Numbered from the stretch's first letter, positions 10,474 through 23,310 are shown. The stretch is 64,000 bases of DNA from Costus lasius (GCA_027563935.2 CM050447.1:19236001-19300000), one strand, 5' to 3'. A program made the numbers and translations. The notes: generated from the sequence alone by a model not told the origin.

Positions 10474-13400
10474 CTAAAGCTGACCAAGCCCGTCACTGAA
10501 CAGGTGAGGATGCTCCTTTCTCATATCTGCTTCAACCTCCCAAGAGGCTTCTTCAACAGACTGATTTCCCCAGATGATTTTCACAAGTGGAATAACCTTA
10601 TTTCTCAGCACTTTCTCTTTTCTATCTTCAATTCTGAGAGGTTTCACCACAAAAGTCATATTCTCTTCAAGCTGAAGAGGTTCCAACTCTAGAACATGAG
10701 AAGGATCAGAACAATATTTTCTGAGTGCAGAAACATGGAACACATTATGGAGGTGTTCCAGTGATGGGGGCAGAGCAAGTCGGTATGCCACAGGTCCAAT
10801 CCTCTCAATGATATCAAAGGGACCAATGTACCTGGGACTTAATTTTCCCTTCTTCCCAAATCTCATCACCCCTTTCATAGGTGAGACCTTTAGGAAAACA
10901 TGCTCTCCCACCAAAAACTCAAGAGGACGCCGCCTCACATCAGCATAACTCTTCTGTCTATCCTGAGCAATCTTCATTTTTCTCTGAATTTCTCTGATCT
11001 TCTCAGTGGCTTCCTGAACAGCATCAGACCTTAGCACTGTTCTGTCCCCAGTTTCCTCCCAGCATATAGGTGTTCTGCATTTCCTCCCATATAGGGTCTC
11101 ATACGGAGCCATCTGTATACTAGAGTGAAAGCTATTGTTGTAGGTGAACTCTATCAGTGATAAGTCCAGATCCCACTCAACAGACCAGTCAACCACATAA
11201 GATCTCAGAAGATCCTCAAGTGTCTGAATAGTTCTCTCTGTCTGACCATCAGATTGAGGATGATATGCAGTGCTGAAACTCAGATTAGTTCCCAAATCTT
11301 CCTGTAATTTCTTCCAAAACCTGGACAGAAATCGAGGATCACGGTCAGAGACAATGTCCAAGGGAACTCCATGCAATCTGACAATCTCATCGATGTACAG
11401 TTTTGCTAACCGATCCAAACTGTAAGTCATTTTGATCGGTAAGAAGTGAGCTGACTTCGTGAGTCTGTCCACAATCACCCATACGGCGTCATGATTCCTT
11501 CTGGTATTGGGCAGTCCACACACAAAGTCCATACTGATATGCTCCCACTTCCACTGAGGAATAGGAAGAGACTGCATCAAACCGCCCGGCCTCTGATGCT
11601 CAGCCTTCACGGTTTGGCAAGTCAAATATCTGGACACAAACAAATGCACATCCTTCTTCATACCATGCCACCAGAAAGTCTTTTTCAAATCTTGATACAT
11701 CTTGGTACTACCAGGATGAACTGTATACTTAGTGCAATGACTTTCCTTAAGAATTTCATTCCTCAACTCAGGGTCCTCAGGGACACAGACCCTTCCACAG
11801 AATCTGAGGAGACCATCATCCGACATACTGAAATTCTCAACCCAGCCTTGCTCAGACCTCTCTTTCCACCGTAAAATATCCGGATCTGACTGCTGCCCTG
11901 ATCTCAGTCTCTGCAGTAAATCTGACTGAACCCTGAGAGAAGCTAGAAGACCGCCTCTCTCACCCGGAGTCACACTCAGATGCATGTCACTGAACTCCTG
12001 CAATAGTCGCCACTCCTGGACTCGCAGTGCAGCTATCTGAGTCACAGGATACCGACTAAGAGCATCAGCCACCACATTGGCTTTACCAGACTGATATTGG
12101 ATGGTGAAGTCATAATCCTTTATCAATTCAAGCCATCGCCTCTGTCTCATATTCAGCTCTTTCTGAGTGAAGATATACTTCAAGCTCTGGTGATCTGTAA
12201 ACAATTCAAATGTCTGTCCAAACAGATAGTGCCTCCAGATCTTCAAGGCAAAAACTACAGCTGCCAACTCCAGATCATGAGTGGGGTAGTTTACCTCATA
12301 GTCTTTGAGTTGCCTTGAAGCATAAGCAACTACCTTTCCTTGCTGCATCAGTACAGCACCCAGACCCTTACCAGAGGCATCAGTGTACACAGTGAACTTC
12401 TCTCCATCACAGGGAATGATGAGGATAGGAGCACTGGTCAGTCTCCTTTTCAGTTCTTGAAAACTAAACTCACAATCATCAGACCACTCAAACTTCAAAT
12501 TCTTTCTAGTTAGCTTAGTCAGAGGACCAGCTAGCTTGGAAAAACCCTCCACAAAGCGGCGGTAGTATCCAGCTAAGCCCAGAAAACTTCTGACCTCAGT
12601 CGCTGTAGTTGGTCTTCCCCAGTGAAGAATGGCCTCCACCTTCACTGGATCCACAGACACACCCTGGCCAGAAATAATGTGCCCCAGAAAGCCAATCTAA
12701 TATAGCCAGAACTCACATTTGCTGGCCTTAGCATACAGCTGCTTCAGCCACAGAATCTCCAGCACCTTGCGCAAATCCTGAGAGTGATCTTGCGCATTCT
12801 TGGAGTAGATCAGAATATCATCAATGAAGACGACCACACATTTGTCCAGAAGCTCATGAAATATCCTGTTCATCAGATCCATAAACACCGCAGGGGCATT
12901 TGTCAGTCCAAAGGGCATAACAAGAAACTCATAGTGCCCATACCTGGTCCTGAATGCAGTTTTAGGTACATCCTCCTCCTGAACTCTCAGCTGATAATAG
13001 CCAGACCTCAGGTCAATTTTAGAGAATACAGTAGCACCCTGCAACTGATCAAAGAGATCATCAATACGGGGTAATGGGTACTTATTCTTAACAGTCACTT
13101 GGTTGAGTTGACGGTAATCGATGCACATGCGCAAAGTACCATCCTTCTTCTTCACAAATAACACAGGTGCTCCCCATGGAGAAACACTGGGTCGAATATA
13201 CCCCTTCTCTAATAGTTCTTCCAGTTGCTTCTTCAGCTCTGTCAGTTCTGAAGTTGCCATCCTGTAAGGAGCTTTAGATATCGGTGCCGTGCCTGGCAAC
13301 AACTCGATACCAAACTCAACTTCTCTGCTGGGTGGTAACCCAGATAAATCATCAGAGAAGACGTCAGTAAACTCTCTTACCACAGGAATTTTAGCCAGAT

Positions 13401-13836
13401 CCAAATCATACTCAGTCTGCACCTTGACATGCGCCAGATACCCCTTGCAGCCCTGGGCTAAAAGCTTCCTGGCCTGCAGATGAGATATCACCAAAGGCTC
13501 CTGTTCTGAAATCCGGCCTTGGATAACCAGTTGTTGTCCATCACTTAGATGCAGAGTAATTAACTTTTCAAAACAATCTAAAGTAGCATGATAGGCAGAC
13601 AGCCAATCCATGCCCAGAATGATGTCATAGTCTTTCATAGGAAGACTAATCAAATCAATAGGTAAATCATATCCTTCAACCTTAATCAAACAGTTAGGAT
13701 ATGCTATATCTGTAGATACGGCCTCACCCATAGGTGTATGAACAGAAATACGGAAATCAAGTATCCTCGGCAACACTGGCAGACATAGTGCAAAACATGC
13801 AGACACAAAGGATAAATTGGCACCAGGATCAAAAAG
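10474..13836 (-). pseudogene. Element D pol: protease, RT, RNase H, integrase, chromodomain-like tail
   Basis: From the right, the protease active site reads [12 protein letters not shown] at about 13800-13836, where element E cuts in. Reverse transcriptase follows with the catalytic [17 protein letters not shown] at 12697-12699 ends the first open stretch (KCEFWLY-stop-IGFLGH), and the frame continues to 10474. RNase H ([32 protein letters not shown]) is followed by integrase with Asp, Asp and Glu present ([25 protein letters not shown]). The integrase HHCC finger is damaged: the first Cys is Tyr (RYLTCQ). The C-terminus ([20 protein letters not shown]) is the short chromodomain typical of Tekay/Del chromoviruses, thought to guide integration to heterochromatin. 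The stop, the lost Cys and the missing gag make the copy non-functional. Confidence 0.93.
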
Positions 13837-14590
13837 TGATGTGGGGAGGCGACATGACCCACGGAAATACAAATGGAGTTTAAGGTTACCCTAGCTAGGG
13901 CACCTAAATTCCCATTTCTTGCATTGCATGCATCTTTAAGTTAGATTTTCATTCCTTGCATTGCATACATCCTTTAAGTTATTTCCATCTCTTGCATTGC
14001 ATGCATCTTTAAGTTAGATCTCCTAGCATAACTTGCATCATATGGTAGGTTAGATCCACCCAACAATTACACCATGTAGTTACATCCCTAGGATCCGCCA
14101 CTTATGTATGGTAGGTTAGTGCATGAAATTAATGTAATAGTATAGGTCAACTCCATTTTGGGATGCAAGTCAAAATCAAGTCAAGATAACTCCAAGAGAT
14201 GCCATGAGCCCATGAGCCCATCTCATGTGAGAACCAGCCCATCCAACTCAAAGGAGCATCACCACAAGTACCCAACACTCCACCATCCTAGTTGGCAGCC
14301 ATGGGGATTTGTCTCTACCTCCAACCGCCCCTTCCCCTTTGAAGCAAAGATGGACAAGACCATTCCCTCACCTGCTGTTGCAGCCCCTAAAGTCAACATG
14401 CGCCAGCCACCAGCTTGAAACAATGCCCACTTCAATCCATCATGCGCCAGCCCCCAAAGTCAAGGAGCAGCCTGCACTTTGCAACAACTTCAGTCCCTTC
14501 AAGTGCCAGCCGCCCATGCCAATTTGCAGCCTGCAATGTCAGCCATCAGCAGCCTCTTCAGTCCACTCTCATCTCAGATTTCGAGCTTAC
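13837..14590 (+). repeat. 5' LTR of element E, first part
   Basis: Matches 30289-31042, and is cut at 14590 by element F; the CTTAC duplication is 14586-14590. The early part repeats the words TTGCATTGCAT and CTTTAAGTTA three times (about 13920-14015). It contains no gene. Confidence 0.94.
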
Positions 14591-14766
14591 TGATGCGATG
14601 CATTTATGCTTGATATTTCCATATACTTTGAAGCATTTTTCTATTAATTTATCGCGTCTGCATCATCATTTTTACTTAAATTCTTCCATATGCGCGGAAT
14701 CTACACAAGATCTGGTGTTATGTAACTTTTCAGGAAATTTTGAAGGAACAGAGGTTTTCACAGTCG

Positions 14767-14895
14767 GGTTGGGAACATTTTCCCAACCGGGAAAAGTTCC
14801 GCCTGTCACGAATATCTGCTCGACTCTAACTCGCTGGGCCCCAAATCTTAAGGGTACTTTGGTAATTGTTAATCACGACTATAGGGGGATAAAAG
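14767..14895 (+). promoter_or_regulatory. Putative core promoter of the F LTR: inverted repeat plus TATA
   Basis: GGTTGGGAA-CATT-TTCCCAACC (14767-14788) is followed by CGGGAAAAGTTCC and then by GGGGATAAAAGG with its TATA-like core at 14889-14895. The ATTTTCCC...GGGAA...GTTC words are shared with the 73-bp repeat at 22451-22960 inside the same element. Confidence 0.5.
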
Positions 14896-15318
14896 GGAAG
14901 CTTTGTAACCTTAATCCGGATCAAACCCTAACGAAGAAAGAGGAGAAGCGGCTGTGGACGTGACTTTGGGCGGCTGGAAGAAGACAATGACGATTTGAAG
15001 GGAAAGAGGAGTCCCTTGAAGCCCCTAGCAAAGATTTCTCCATCTACTCAAAAAGGGGAGTCGAGATTTCTCTTATTCCTTCATTTTCATTGTTGTTTCT
15101 AGCCTCCAAATGGATTTCTTGAGTATGAACTTGTTGTCAAACATTCATGACGTTTCTATGGGGATTGTAGCTTAAAATACTATCGGGGTTAGGGCTTAGC
15201 CCTATGCCTAAAACGCATTCATGAAGTAACTTGTTATTTTGATATGTTGGTTTGAATTAGTTGACCTAGCATATGTGTTTGTCATTTCCTTACAACTCTT
15301 ATTGTTTATTATTGATCT

Positions 15319-15581
15319 CCGATATCGAGAGAAAAAGCGACAGCCCAATCTCGATATCGGTGTTTGTATGTTTTGGACGTTGGGAGAAAAAGCGACAGCC
15401 CAATCCCGACGTCGGATCTCGTATGCTTGGGCGCGTGAAGAAGAGCACGAAAGTAGCTCTTCTCCCACGTGAGAGAACGACTATTCATCCTTCGCCCAAT
15501 GGGCCTATGTAGATTTACAAGCCACGAAAGTAGGAGGTAAATTTGCATAAGCACCGAACCGTGCTGCTGAAAGGGGGCGGT
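15319..15581 (+). other. Stem-loop array in R/U5 of element F, partly GNRA-capped
   Basis: Five hairpins follow in a row. CCGATATCGAGA/TCTCGATATCGG (15319-15360) and GACGTTGGGA/TCCCGACGTC (15376-15413, one G-U pair) have different stems around the identical 18-nt loop GAAAAAGCGACAGCCCAA. GAAGAGC/GCTCTTC (15440-15462) encloses AC-GAAA-GT-A. ATTTAC/GTAAAT (15513-15542) encloses CC-AC-GAAA-GTA-GG. ACCG/CGGT (15558-15581) encloses CT-GAAA-GG. The array is repeated at 26301-26563. Stems that differ while still pairing point to structure at the RNA level; the function is unknown. Confidence 0.7.
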
Positions 15582-15905
15582 TTGTACCATTTGATGGATC
15601 TCTTCAATTTATCAAACCTTGCATGTCACGTAGTTGCTACTTTCATTTGCGAATTGGCATAGCGGTGAAGCCCGACGCCCCGATATTCTCCCATAATAGA
15701 AATCCGATCGTTTATCTGTCCGCTTGTTACTTTCCTTGCTTAGCATTTACTTATCGGTTGTTAGTTATTTCGATCGCTTTAAACCAACTCTAGATTTGTC
15801 TAGACTGCGACCCAAGGATTCACCGGTACTTGACGAATTGGTCTCTGTGGACGATATAATTTACTACTTCGGTTAGACCGTACACTTGCGGGCTCATCAA
15901 GTTTT

Positions 15906-15923
15906 TGGCGCCGTTGCCGGGGA
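15906..15923 (+). other. Primer-binding site of element F (tRNA-Asp)
   Basis: TGGCGCCGTTGCCGGGGA is the exact complement of the 3' end of plant tRNA-Asp(GTC), 6 bp after the LTR end. Confidence 0.95.
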
Positions 15924-16092
15924 CCAATTTCGCCATTATCGATTAAATCTGATAAATTCGTGGGATTAGACGTTTTATTTTTATTATTTTCTTTCTTTCT
16001 TTCTTTTTAACTTTCCTTTCTTCTCTTATCATTGCTCTCTATTTTGATCCATCTTACTGTTGAAATTTGATAATCTATCTTGAAGCTTGTGC

Positions 16093-19000
16093 ATGCGCAG
16101 GACTTTGCGGAGTGAACATTTGATCGACGAGGATCCGGAAATCGAAAAAACATTCCGACTCCGACGCAAGCAAGCTCGGGCTAAAGCAAAAGAGAAGCAG
16201 AGTTCAACAGAAATGGACCAAAATCGCTCACTTCGAGACTTTGCATCTCCCTCCGTGCAGGGACTTCATTCGAGCATTGCCCGTCCGACTATCGAAGCTA
16301 ACAACTTCGAAATAAAGCCGGCATTCCTTGCCATGCTACAGAGGGAACAATTCGGGGGAATGCCAAATGAAGATCCTGCACTCCACCTCTCAATGTTCCT
16401 GGAATACTGCGATACATTCAAAATGGGAGGGATATCCATCGATGCTCTGAGATTGAGGCTCTTCCCCTTTACCCTAAAGGATCGAGCACGTGCATGGCTT
16501 CAATCATTGCCGAATGGAGCGATCACCACCTGGGAAGGGCTATCACACTCGTTTCTCGCCAAGTACTTCCCACCGAGCAAGACAGCTCAATTGAGAGGAC
16601 AGATTACTGGATTTAAGCAGAGGGACGACGAATCATTATATGAGGCGTGGGATCGTTTCAAGGAGCTTCAACGGATTTGTCCACACCACGGCCTCGAAAA
16701 ATGGTTATTAGTTTCTTCTTTTTACAATGCTTTAAATTTTAATACTCGAATGACTGTGGATGCAGCATCAGGTGGAGCCTTCATGAACAAACGTGTTGAT
16801 GATGCCCTAGAACTACTGGAGGATATGGCACTTAACCATCATCAGTGGACAAGTGAAAGAAGCATCCACACGAGGGTCACTGGTAAGACCGATACCGATA
16901 CCATGGATTTTTTGGCAAAGAAGGTAGACTCTTTATCTCAAGAGTTAAATGCACTACGTTTAAATGCTTTTTCATCATCTTCTCAACCTTCTCAATTGTA
17001 TCAAGTTAATGCACTTGCCTGTGAGATATGTGGTGGTGCAGGTCATAAATCATATGAGTGTCAATTTGTATGTCTCACCCAAAATCAACCGGAGGAGACC
17101 ATCAATGCAGTGAATCAATTCAACCAAAGGCCTCAAAATAACCCGTTTTCAAGCACGTACAACCCGGGATGGAGAAACCATCCCAACTTCTCCTACCGGA
17201 CGAATCAACCACAGATTTCCCAGCCCGGTTTTCAACCACAAGTTTCTCAACCGATGCCTCAAGCAAATTACCAGCAGCCACCAGGTTTTCAGCAAAGACC
17301 ATACCTCCAACCCCAGAAATCGAATTTGGAGGCTATGCTAGAGAATTTGGCTATTGCGCAATCGAAACAAAATGAGATCATCGGTCAAATGAATTCCAAA
17401 ATAGATGCCTTAGCAGCTCACAACAAAATGCTAGAAACCCAGATTGCCCAGCAAGCTACCGCATCATCCCGACCTCAAGGACAACTGCCCGGTCAACCAG
17501 AAGAGAACCCACGTGAGCACTGTAACGCTGTGTCCACGCGCAGTGGCAAACAGTTGGTTGAGCCGGAAATGGACAACAATCATGGAGATGGACAGCAAGG
17601 TGGAAATCAAAGGGACCCATCACCGTTAGAAGAGTCTGATCGCACACGTGATGAGCAGCCCGTTTACATTCCACCACCACCATATGTTCCACCTGTACCG
17701 TTTCCTCAACGCTTGGCGAAAGCCAAGTTGGACAAACAGTTTGGAAAATTCCTTGAGGTACTAAAAAAATTATACATCAATGTTCCTTTTACTGACGCAT
17801 TATCGCAGATGCCAACCTACGCAAAATTCCTCAAGGACATCCTATCCAACAAGAGAAAGATTGATGAACAAGGAACGGTGGCACTAACCGAGGAGTGCAG
17901 CGCGATCATTCAAAATAAGCTTCCCCCGAAGCTTAAGGATCCCGGGAGCTTTTCTATACCGTGCTCCGTTGGTGCCATGACTTTCGACCGTGCCTTGTGC
18001 GACTTGGGCGCAAGCGTCAGCCTGATGCCCTACTCCATATTTAAGAAGCTAGAACTTGGAGAACTCAAGCCGACTACAATCTCGCTTCAACTCGCCGATC
18101 GTTCGGTAAGATATCCGGTGGGCATATTGGAAGATGTGCCCATTCGAGTGGGTAAGTTTTTTGTTCCTGCCGATTTTGTAGTTTTGGAAATGGAGGAGGA
18201 TCACCGTCTCCCAATAATTTTAGGGAGACCATTTTTAGCCACTGCAGGGGCGATCATCGATGTGAAAAATGGACGGCTTACTTTGAAGATAGGTGAGGAA
18301 ACCATCGAGTTCGATCTTTCGGAAAGTCTAAAGAAACCTTGCCTTGCAGGTTCGTGCTGTAGTATCGATGTGTTGGAAACCATACCGGACGGCTCCGATG
18401 TGGTACGAAGTCGAGAAGACCCACTTGAGAGGTGCTTACTCAATGAAGAAAATACTAGCACCGGAGACGAGAAAGAATCATACTCAAAGTTACTCGACTC
18501 CACTCCAACAATCGAAGGTAAAAGAGAGAAGTTGGAGTTTCCAAGTGTAGCGAAACCAGAGGTAACCACTGCACAAAAGATTGAACTCAAAGTCCTACCA
18601 AATTACCTAAGGTATGAATTCCTTGGTGACGACTCCACCCTTCCGGTTATCGTCGATGCGAACTTAAGTAAGTATCAAACTCAACTTCTTCTTGAAGAGC
18701 TCAAACAACGAAAGAAGGTAATTGGATATTCTATTGATGATATCAAGGGTATTAATCCATCTCTTTGTATGCATAGGATCTTCCTAGAAGAGGGGGGTAA
18801 GCCCACCGTGGAATGCCAAAGACGCTTGAACCCTAATATGAAGGATGTTGTCAAAAAGGAGATACTTAAACTTTTGGACGCCGGGGTGATCTACCCGATC
18901 TCGGACAGCAAATGGGTCAGCCCCGTTCATGTGGTCCCAAAGAAAGGGGGAGTGACAGTGGTCGAAAATGAAAACAATGAGCTAATTCCTACGCGAACGG

Positions 19001-21486
19001 TAACCGGGTGGCGCATGTGTATAGATTACCGAAAATTGAACACAGCCACCCGAAAAGATCATTTCCCCCTTCCATTCATTGATCAAATGTTAGAACGCTT
19101 AGCATGTAACTCACATTTCTGTTTTTTGGATGGTTTTTCAGGATTCTTTCAAATCCCGATACATCCGGACGATCAAGAAAAGACAACGTTCACATGCCCG
19201 TACGGGACATTCGCATACCGGCGCATGCCATTCGGGTTATGCAATGCACCCGCCACGTTTCAACGGTGCATGATGGCAATTTTTTCCGATCACCTTGAAA
19301 AGATTATGGATGTGTTTATGGACGATTTTTCGGTTTATGGATCCTCTTTTGATGCTTGTTTAACGAACTTGTCAAAGATTTTGCAGAGATGCGAGGAGGT
19401 GGACTTAGTCCTCAATTGGGAAAAGTGCCACTTTATGGTTAAAGAAGGTATTGTCCTAGGGCACTTGATATCTGAGCGCGGTATCGAGGTGGATAAAGCC
19501 AAAGTAGATGTTATTGAGAGGATGCCACCTCCCTCTTCGGTGAAGGGAATCCGTAGCTTCCTTGGACATGCTGGATTTTACCGTCGGTTCATCAAAGACT
19601 TTTCCATCATTTCTAAGCCCCTTACTAGTCTCCTTGCTAAAGATGCTCCATTTATTTTTGATCAAGATTGTTTGACTGCTTTTTGCAAACTGAAGGCATC
19701 ACTAACTTCTGCTCCTATCATGCAGCCCCCAGATTGGTCGCGCCCATTCGAGTTGATGTGCGACGCGAGTGATTTTGCAGTTGGCGCAGTCCTAGGGCAG
19801 CGCAAGGATGGGAAGTTGCATGCTATCTACTACGCGAGTAAAACCTTGGATGGAGCGCAAGCCAACTATGCCACCACTGAAAAAGAACTACTAGCGATTG
19901 TGTTTGCGTTCGATAAGTTTCGTTCTTATCTAGTCAATTCTAAGGTTATTGTTTTCACTGACCATGCAGCAATCCGATACCTCATCACCAAGAAGGACGC
20001 TAAACCGAGACTCATCCGATGGATACTTCTACTTCAAGAATTCGATCTAGAGATCAAAGATAAAAAGGGAACTGAAAACGTAGTCGCGGACCATCTTTCG
20101 CGCCTTCGAGAGGAACAATGCACTGAAGATGTTGTGAATCCGCCGATAAATGATATGTTCCCCGACGAACACCTTTTAGCTGTTACTCATGATGGCACAC
20201 CCTGGTATGCCGATTTTGTGAACTATTTGGTATCTAACATTCTACCCCCAGATCTAACCTTCCAGAAGAAGAAGAAGTTTCTTTCAGATGTGCGGCATTA
20301 TTATTGGGACGACCCACTTTTATATCGAAGATGTGCAGATGGTATCTACAGAAGATGTATACCGGAGTGGGAAGTTCGGGATGTTCTGTATCAATGCCAT
20401 GCATCACCATATGGAGGACATGCAAGTACTTCCAAAACCACCTTTAAAGTGTTGCAATCCGGCTTCTATTGGCCAACCTTGTTTAAAGATACCTGGACTT
20501 ACGTTCGCTCTTGCGATCAATGCCAACGCACCGGAAACATATCAAGGCGTGACGAAATGCCCATGCACACAATTTTGGAAGTTGAAGTATTTGACGTGTG
20601 GGGTATTGACTTCATGGGACCCTTTCCCTCCTCCCACAACAATAGATTCATTCTTGTAGCGGTTGACTACGTGTCAAAGTGGGTAGAGGCAATGGCTTCA
20701 CCAACTAATGATTCCCGTGTAGTCATGAGAATGTTCAGCAAGATCATTTTCCCGAGATTTGGAACACCAAGGGTGGTTATTAGTGACGGGGGATCTCATT
20801 TCATGGAGCGCCAATTCAAAACCCTTATGAAGAAGTATGGAATTCTGCACAAAGTCGCCACACCATATCATCCCCAAACAAGTGGCCAAGTGGAAGTATC
20901 AAATAGAGAAATTAAGCGGATTTTGGAGAAAACAGTTTCTCGCTCAAGAACGGATTGGTCACTAAGATTGGATGATGCCTTGTGGGCTTACCGTACCGCA
21001 TTCAAAACGCCCATCGGTATGTCCCCCTTCCAGCTCGTATATGGTAAATCGTGTCACTTACCCGTGGAAATTCAGCACAAGGCATTTTGGGCTGTCAAGC
21101 TGCTGAACTTTGACCTTCAAGACGCTGGGGATAAACGAAAATTGCAAATCAATGAACTAGATGAGTTTCGACGGGAGGCTTACGAGAATGCTAGAATCTT
21201 TAAAGAGCGAACAAAGAATTGGCACGATGCTCGCATTACCACGAAAAGTTTCCAAGTTGGCGATCATGTACTGTTGTTCAACTCAAGGTTGAAGCTCTTC
21301 CCCGGAAAACTAAGGACGAGATGGTCTGGCCCTTTTGTTATTCAGCATATCTTTCCTCATGGAGCTATTGAAATATGGAGTGAGGGCACTGGTAATTTTA
21401 AAGTAAATGGACATCGCCTCAAACATTACTTCCATGGAGATCCGATAGAGAAAGGGATGTCACATACCCTGTCCGACCCTACCTGA
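16093..21486 (+). CDS. Element F gag-pol polyprotein (Athila type)
   Basis: A single open frame. The first ATG is at 16093; the frame also opens slightly upstream at a TTG, but homologues support this start because the conserved [13 protein letters not shown] motif follows. Residues here count from that Met: gag about 15-260 ([24 protein letters not shown]), CCHC knuckle near 310 ([14 protein letters not shown]), protease near 637 ([11 protein letters not shown], catalytic Asp intact), reverse transcriptase about 900-1090 ([22 protein letters not shown]), RNase H about 1220-1340 ([36 protein letters not shown]), integrase with an intact HHCC finger near 1432-1475 and Asp, Asp, Glu in [16 protein letters not shown] and GQVEVSNRE. 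The C-terminus ends with the GHRLKHYF stretch. It would make the virus-like particle, copy the RNA and integrate it. No frameshift or stop is seen, so it is a possible trans-acting source for A, C and H. Confidence 0.97.
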   Translation: MRRTLRSEHLIDEDPEIEKTFRLRRKQARAKAKEKQSSTEMDQNRSLRDFASPSVQGLHSSIARPTIEANNFEIKPAFLAMLQREQFGGMPNEDPALHLSMFLEYCDTFKMGGISIDALRLRLFPFTLKDRARAWLQSLPNGAITTWEGLSHSFLAKYFPPSKTAQLRGQITGFKQRDDESLYEAWDRFKELQRICPHHGLEKWLLVSSFYNALNFNTRMTVDAASGGAFMNKRVDDALELLEDMALNHHQWTSERSIHTRVTGKTDTDTMDFLAKKVDSLSQELNALRLNAFSSSSQPSQLYQVNALACEICGGAGHKSYECQFVCLTQNQPEETINAVNQFNQRPQNNPFSSTYNPGWRNHPNFSYRTNQPQISQPGFQPQVSQPMPQANYQQPPGFQQRPYLQPQKSNLEAMLENLAIAQSKQNEIIGQMNSKIDALAAHNKMLETQIAQQATASSRPQGQLPGQPEENPREHCNAVSTRSGKQLVEPEMDNNHGDGQQGGNQRDPSPLEESDRTRDEQPVYIPPPPYVPPVPFPQRLAKAKLDKQFGKFLEVLKKLYINVPFTDALSQMPTYAKFLKDILSNKRKIDEQGTVALTEECSAIIQNKLPPKLKDPGSFSIPCSVGAMTFDRALCDLGASVSLMPYSIFKKLELGELKPTTISLQLADRSVRYPVGILEDVPIRVGKFFVPADFVVLEMEEDHRLPIILGRPFLATAGAIIDVKNGRLTLKIGEETIEFDLSESLKKPCLAGSCCSIDVLETIPDGSDVVRSREDPLERCLLNEENTSTGDEKESYSKLLDSTPTIEGKREKLEFPSVAKPEVTTAQKIELKVLPNYLRYEFLGDDSTLPVIVDANLSKYQTQLLLEELKQRKKVIGYSIDDIKGINPSLCMHRIFLEEGGKPTVECQRRLNPNMKDVVKKEILKLLDAGVIYPISDSKWVSPVHVVPKKGGVTVVENENNELIPTRTVTGWRMCIDYRKLNTATRKDHFPLPFIDQMLERLACNSHFCFLDGFSGFFQIPIHPDDQEKTTFTCPYGTFAYRRMPFGLCNAPATFQRCMMAIFSDHLEKIMDVFMDDFSVYGSSFDACLTNLSKILQRCEEVDLVLNWEKCHFMVKEGIVLGHLISERGIEVDKAKVDVIERMPPPSSVKGIRSFLGHAGFYRRFIKDFSIISKPLTSLLAKDAPFIFDQDCLTAFCKLKASLTSAPIMQPPDWSRPFELMCDASDFAVGAVLGQRKDGKLHAIYYASKTLDGAQANYATTEKELLAIVFAFDKFRSYLVNSKVIVFTDHAAIRYLITKKDAKPRLIRWILLLQEFDLEIKDKKGTENVVADHLSRLREEQCTEDVVNPPINDMFPDEHLLAVTHDGTPWYADFVNYLVSNILPPDLTFQKKKKFLSDVRHYYWDDPLLYRRCADGIYRRCIPEWEVRDVLYQCHASPYGGHASTSKTTFKVLQSGFYWPTLFKDTWTYVRSCDQCQRTGNISRRDEMPMHTILEVEVFDVWGIDFMGPFPSSHNNRFILVAVDYVSKWVEAMASPTNDSRVVMRMFSKIIFPRFGTPRVVISDGGSHFMERQFKTLMKKYGILHKVATPYHPQTSGQVEVSNREIKRILEKTVSRSRTDWSLRLDDALWAYRTAFKTPIGMSPFQLVYGKSCHLPVEIQHKAFWAVKLLNFDLQDAGDKRKLQINELDEFRREAYENARIFKERTKNWHDARITTKSFQVGDHVLLFNSRLKLFPGKLRTRWSGPFVIQHIFPHGAIEIWSEGTGNFKVNGHRLKHYFHGDPIEKGMSHTLSDPT

Positions 21487-21518
21487 ACGCCGGCCACGGT
21501 CAAGCTAATGACCTAAAA

Positions 21519-21545
21519 CTAGCGCTTCTTGGGAGGCAACCCAAG
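21519..21545 (+). other. Conserved post-pol hairpin CTTGGG-AGGCAA-CCCAAG (element F)
   Basis: The stem-loop (21528-21545) starts 41 bp after the gag-pol stop and is preceded by CTAGCGCTT. It is identical in core to those of A and C. Confidence 0.75.
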
Positions 21546-22450
21546 CTAATGTTGACACTTTTGAGATGATGAAGAAATGTATCAAAGGAGGCTGAATGGA
21601 CTGAGGAATGAAGAACCTGCTGATAATCAGTTCTGAGAAATAAGGAGATAAGCTGAAATGGTATGGAAGTACTGTTCCTTACCAGATTTGGAAATAGCGA
21701 GATGCGCTGGACTCCTTGGTGGAAGGTTTGAGCTACAAGTCTGATGAAGCTGTACTGGAAGACTCTTCAAGCTGGCACGCCACTTATCCATCATCTTACC
21801 AGCCACTTATCAAGCCAAACACTGTCCTTTACCAACTTACCGGATTTGGAGTAGCCTTGAGAGGTGGAGCAGCTGCCATTACCGATTGGGTTATATTATC
21901 AATTGCCACTTCTCATATTTCCTTGATGGAGTGGTTGAAGCAACAATGCTGCTCTTTACCGGATTTTTCAAACATGGAACTACATTGAAGGAACACTGTT
22001 CCTTACCGGTTTCTAACATGAAGCGTGCTGAATTTCTTGCTGCTGTGCTACGATATAAAGGAGTTGAGGTTATTGAGGCCACAGCTCCATTTTCAGAATC
22101 TCTTATGCCAAAAGAGGAGTTGGGAGTTACAAACATGCAGGATCACTATTCCTTACCGGCAATCACCAACTTGAGTGAATGAGAAGACTTCTCCTTGATG
22201 CCTCTAACGAGAATGCATTGGCTTGTTTTTATACACCTGAACCTTCTCTCTATTCCTAACTTCCTCCTCTCATCCCTATCGGTGCTTGGTGCTCAATTTT
22301 AACCATTTGCATTAACTTAGATTCTATATCTACTCATTACACCTCATTTATGTTTGTGTTATCATTGCCTTATTTATCTACATTTAAGACTCTCTCAGAG
22401 GTGTTTGTTTTCATGCAGGAGTCACCAGAAATTTTCCCTGAGAATTCCGT
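21546..22450 (+). other. Non-coding spacer of element F between gag-pol and the tandem repeat
   Basis: No convincing gene. The stretch is threaded with scattered copies of the words TTCCTTACC and TTACCGGATTTGGA (near 21676, 21835, 21955, 22000 and 22148), suggesting an old degenerate repeat. Short open frames here have no recognisable similarity. Confidence 0.5.
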
Positions 22451-22960
22451 GCGACCGAGATTTTCCCAGGCTACCTAAGAAATTTTCCCGGGTGGGAAGT
22501 TCTCTGTCGACTTTGGAGGAGATGCGACCGAGATTTTCCCAGGCCACCTAATATATTTTCCCGGGGGGGAAGTTCTCAGTCGACTTTGGAGCAGCCGCGA
22601 CCGAGGTTTTCCCAGGCTACCTAAGAAATTTTCCCGGGTGGGAAGTTCTCAGTCGACTTTGGAGCAGCCGCGACCGAGGTTTTCCCAGGCTACCTAAGAA
22701 ATTTTCCCGGGTGGGAAGTTCTCAGTCGACTTTGGAGCAGCCGCGACCGAGGTTTTCCCAGGCTACCTAAGAAATTTTCCCGGGTGGGAAGTTCTCTGTC
22801 GACTTTGGAGCAGATGCGACCGAGATTTTCCCAGGCCACCTAATATATTTTCCCGGGTGGGAAGTTCTCTGTCGACTTTGGAGCAGATGCGACCGAGATT
22901 TTCCCAGGCCACCTAATATATTTTCCCGGGTGGGAAGTTGTCAGCCTATAAAAATTCGCG
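22451..22960 (+). repeat. 73-bp tandem repeat, seven copies (element F)
   Basis: Units start with GCGACCGAG at 22451, 22524, 22597, 22670, 22743, 22816 and 22889, an exact 73-bp period. Each contains TTTTCCCAGGC, then TTTTCCCGGGTGGGAAGTT and GTCGACTTTGGAG. Units alternate between two subtypes (AGCCGCGACCGAGG and AGATGCGACCGAGA). The array ends directly at a TATA-like site at about 22945 and shares its TTTTCCC/GGGAA words with the LTR U3. Confidence 0.92.
22943..22953 (+). promoter_or_regulatory. Putative internal promoter (TATA-like) before the post-pol ORF of F
   Basis: CCTATAAAAAT follows the last 73-bp unit, about 365 bp before the ATG of the post-pol ORF at 23311. The intervening leader is C/T-rich, as in many plant 5' UTRs. 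That it starts a separate mRNA is inference. Confidence 0.45.
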
Positions 22961-23310
22961 AGTGGGATTAGGGTTTTCCCACCCGTTTCCCAGCCGCCTC
23001 TAGTTCCCGATCACTGGACTCTTCCGCCCTCCACTCTCCGGCAGCCCTAACTCCTCTTTCCGGCAGGCGCCCTGCCGCTCCGCGCGCTTCACTCCTTCGA
23101 TCGCTGTTCCCCTGCGAGCTCGACGCCCTGTTCTTCTCCGGCCGTTTACCCCTGCCTCCATCCTTTCGGCGACCTCACACCCGACCTCCTCCCGAAGACC
23201 TGGTTTTCACTTCCATCCTTCCAGCTCCAGCAGCGACATTCGATTTCTGCGTGCGCCATCTCCTCCCCTCTCCAGTTTCCGATCGCTGCACTCTTCCACC
23301 CTCCAGCTCG

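Larger units (their letters stand above)
14591..15899 (+). repeat. 5' LTR of element F
   Basis: Starts TGATGCGATG, ends GGGCTCATCA, and has the same length as the 3' LTR. U3 holds a perfect 9-bp inverted repeat (GGTTGGGAA/TTCCCAACC, 14767-14788) about 100 bp before a TATA-like ATAAAAG at 14889-14895. The transcribed part holds a series of hairpins from 15319 to 15581. Confidence 0.96.

Noticed and set aside
15208..15590. Several open frames in the F LTRs (repeated at 26190-26572)
   Set aside because: They overlap the hairpin array on both strands and are LTR sequence, not genes.
15906..15923. A tRNA gene fragment
   Set aside because: Only the 18 nt complementary to the tRNA 3' end are present, at the exact PBS position.
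22451..22960. Regular direct repeats that could suggest a CRISPR array
   Set aside because: The 73-bp units are contiguous with no unique spacers, and the context is a plant retrotransposon.
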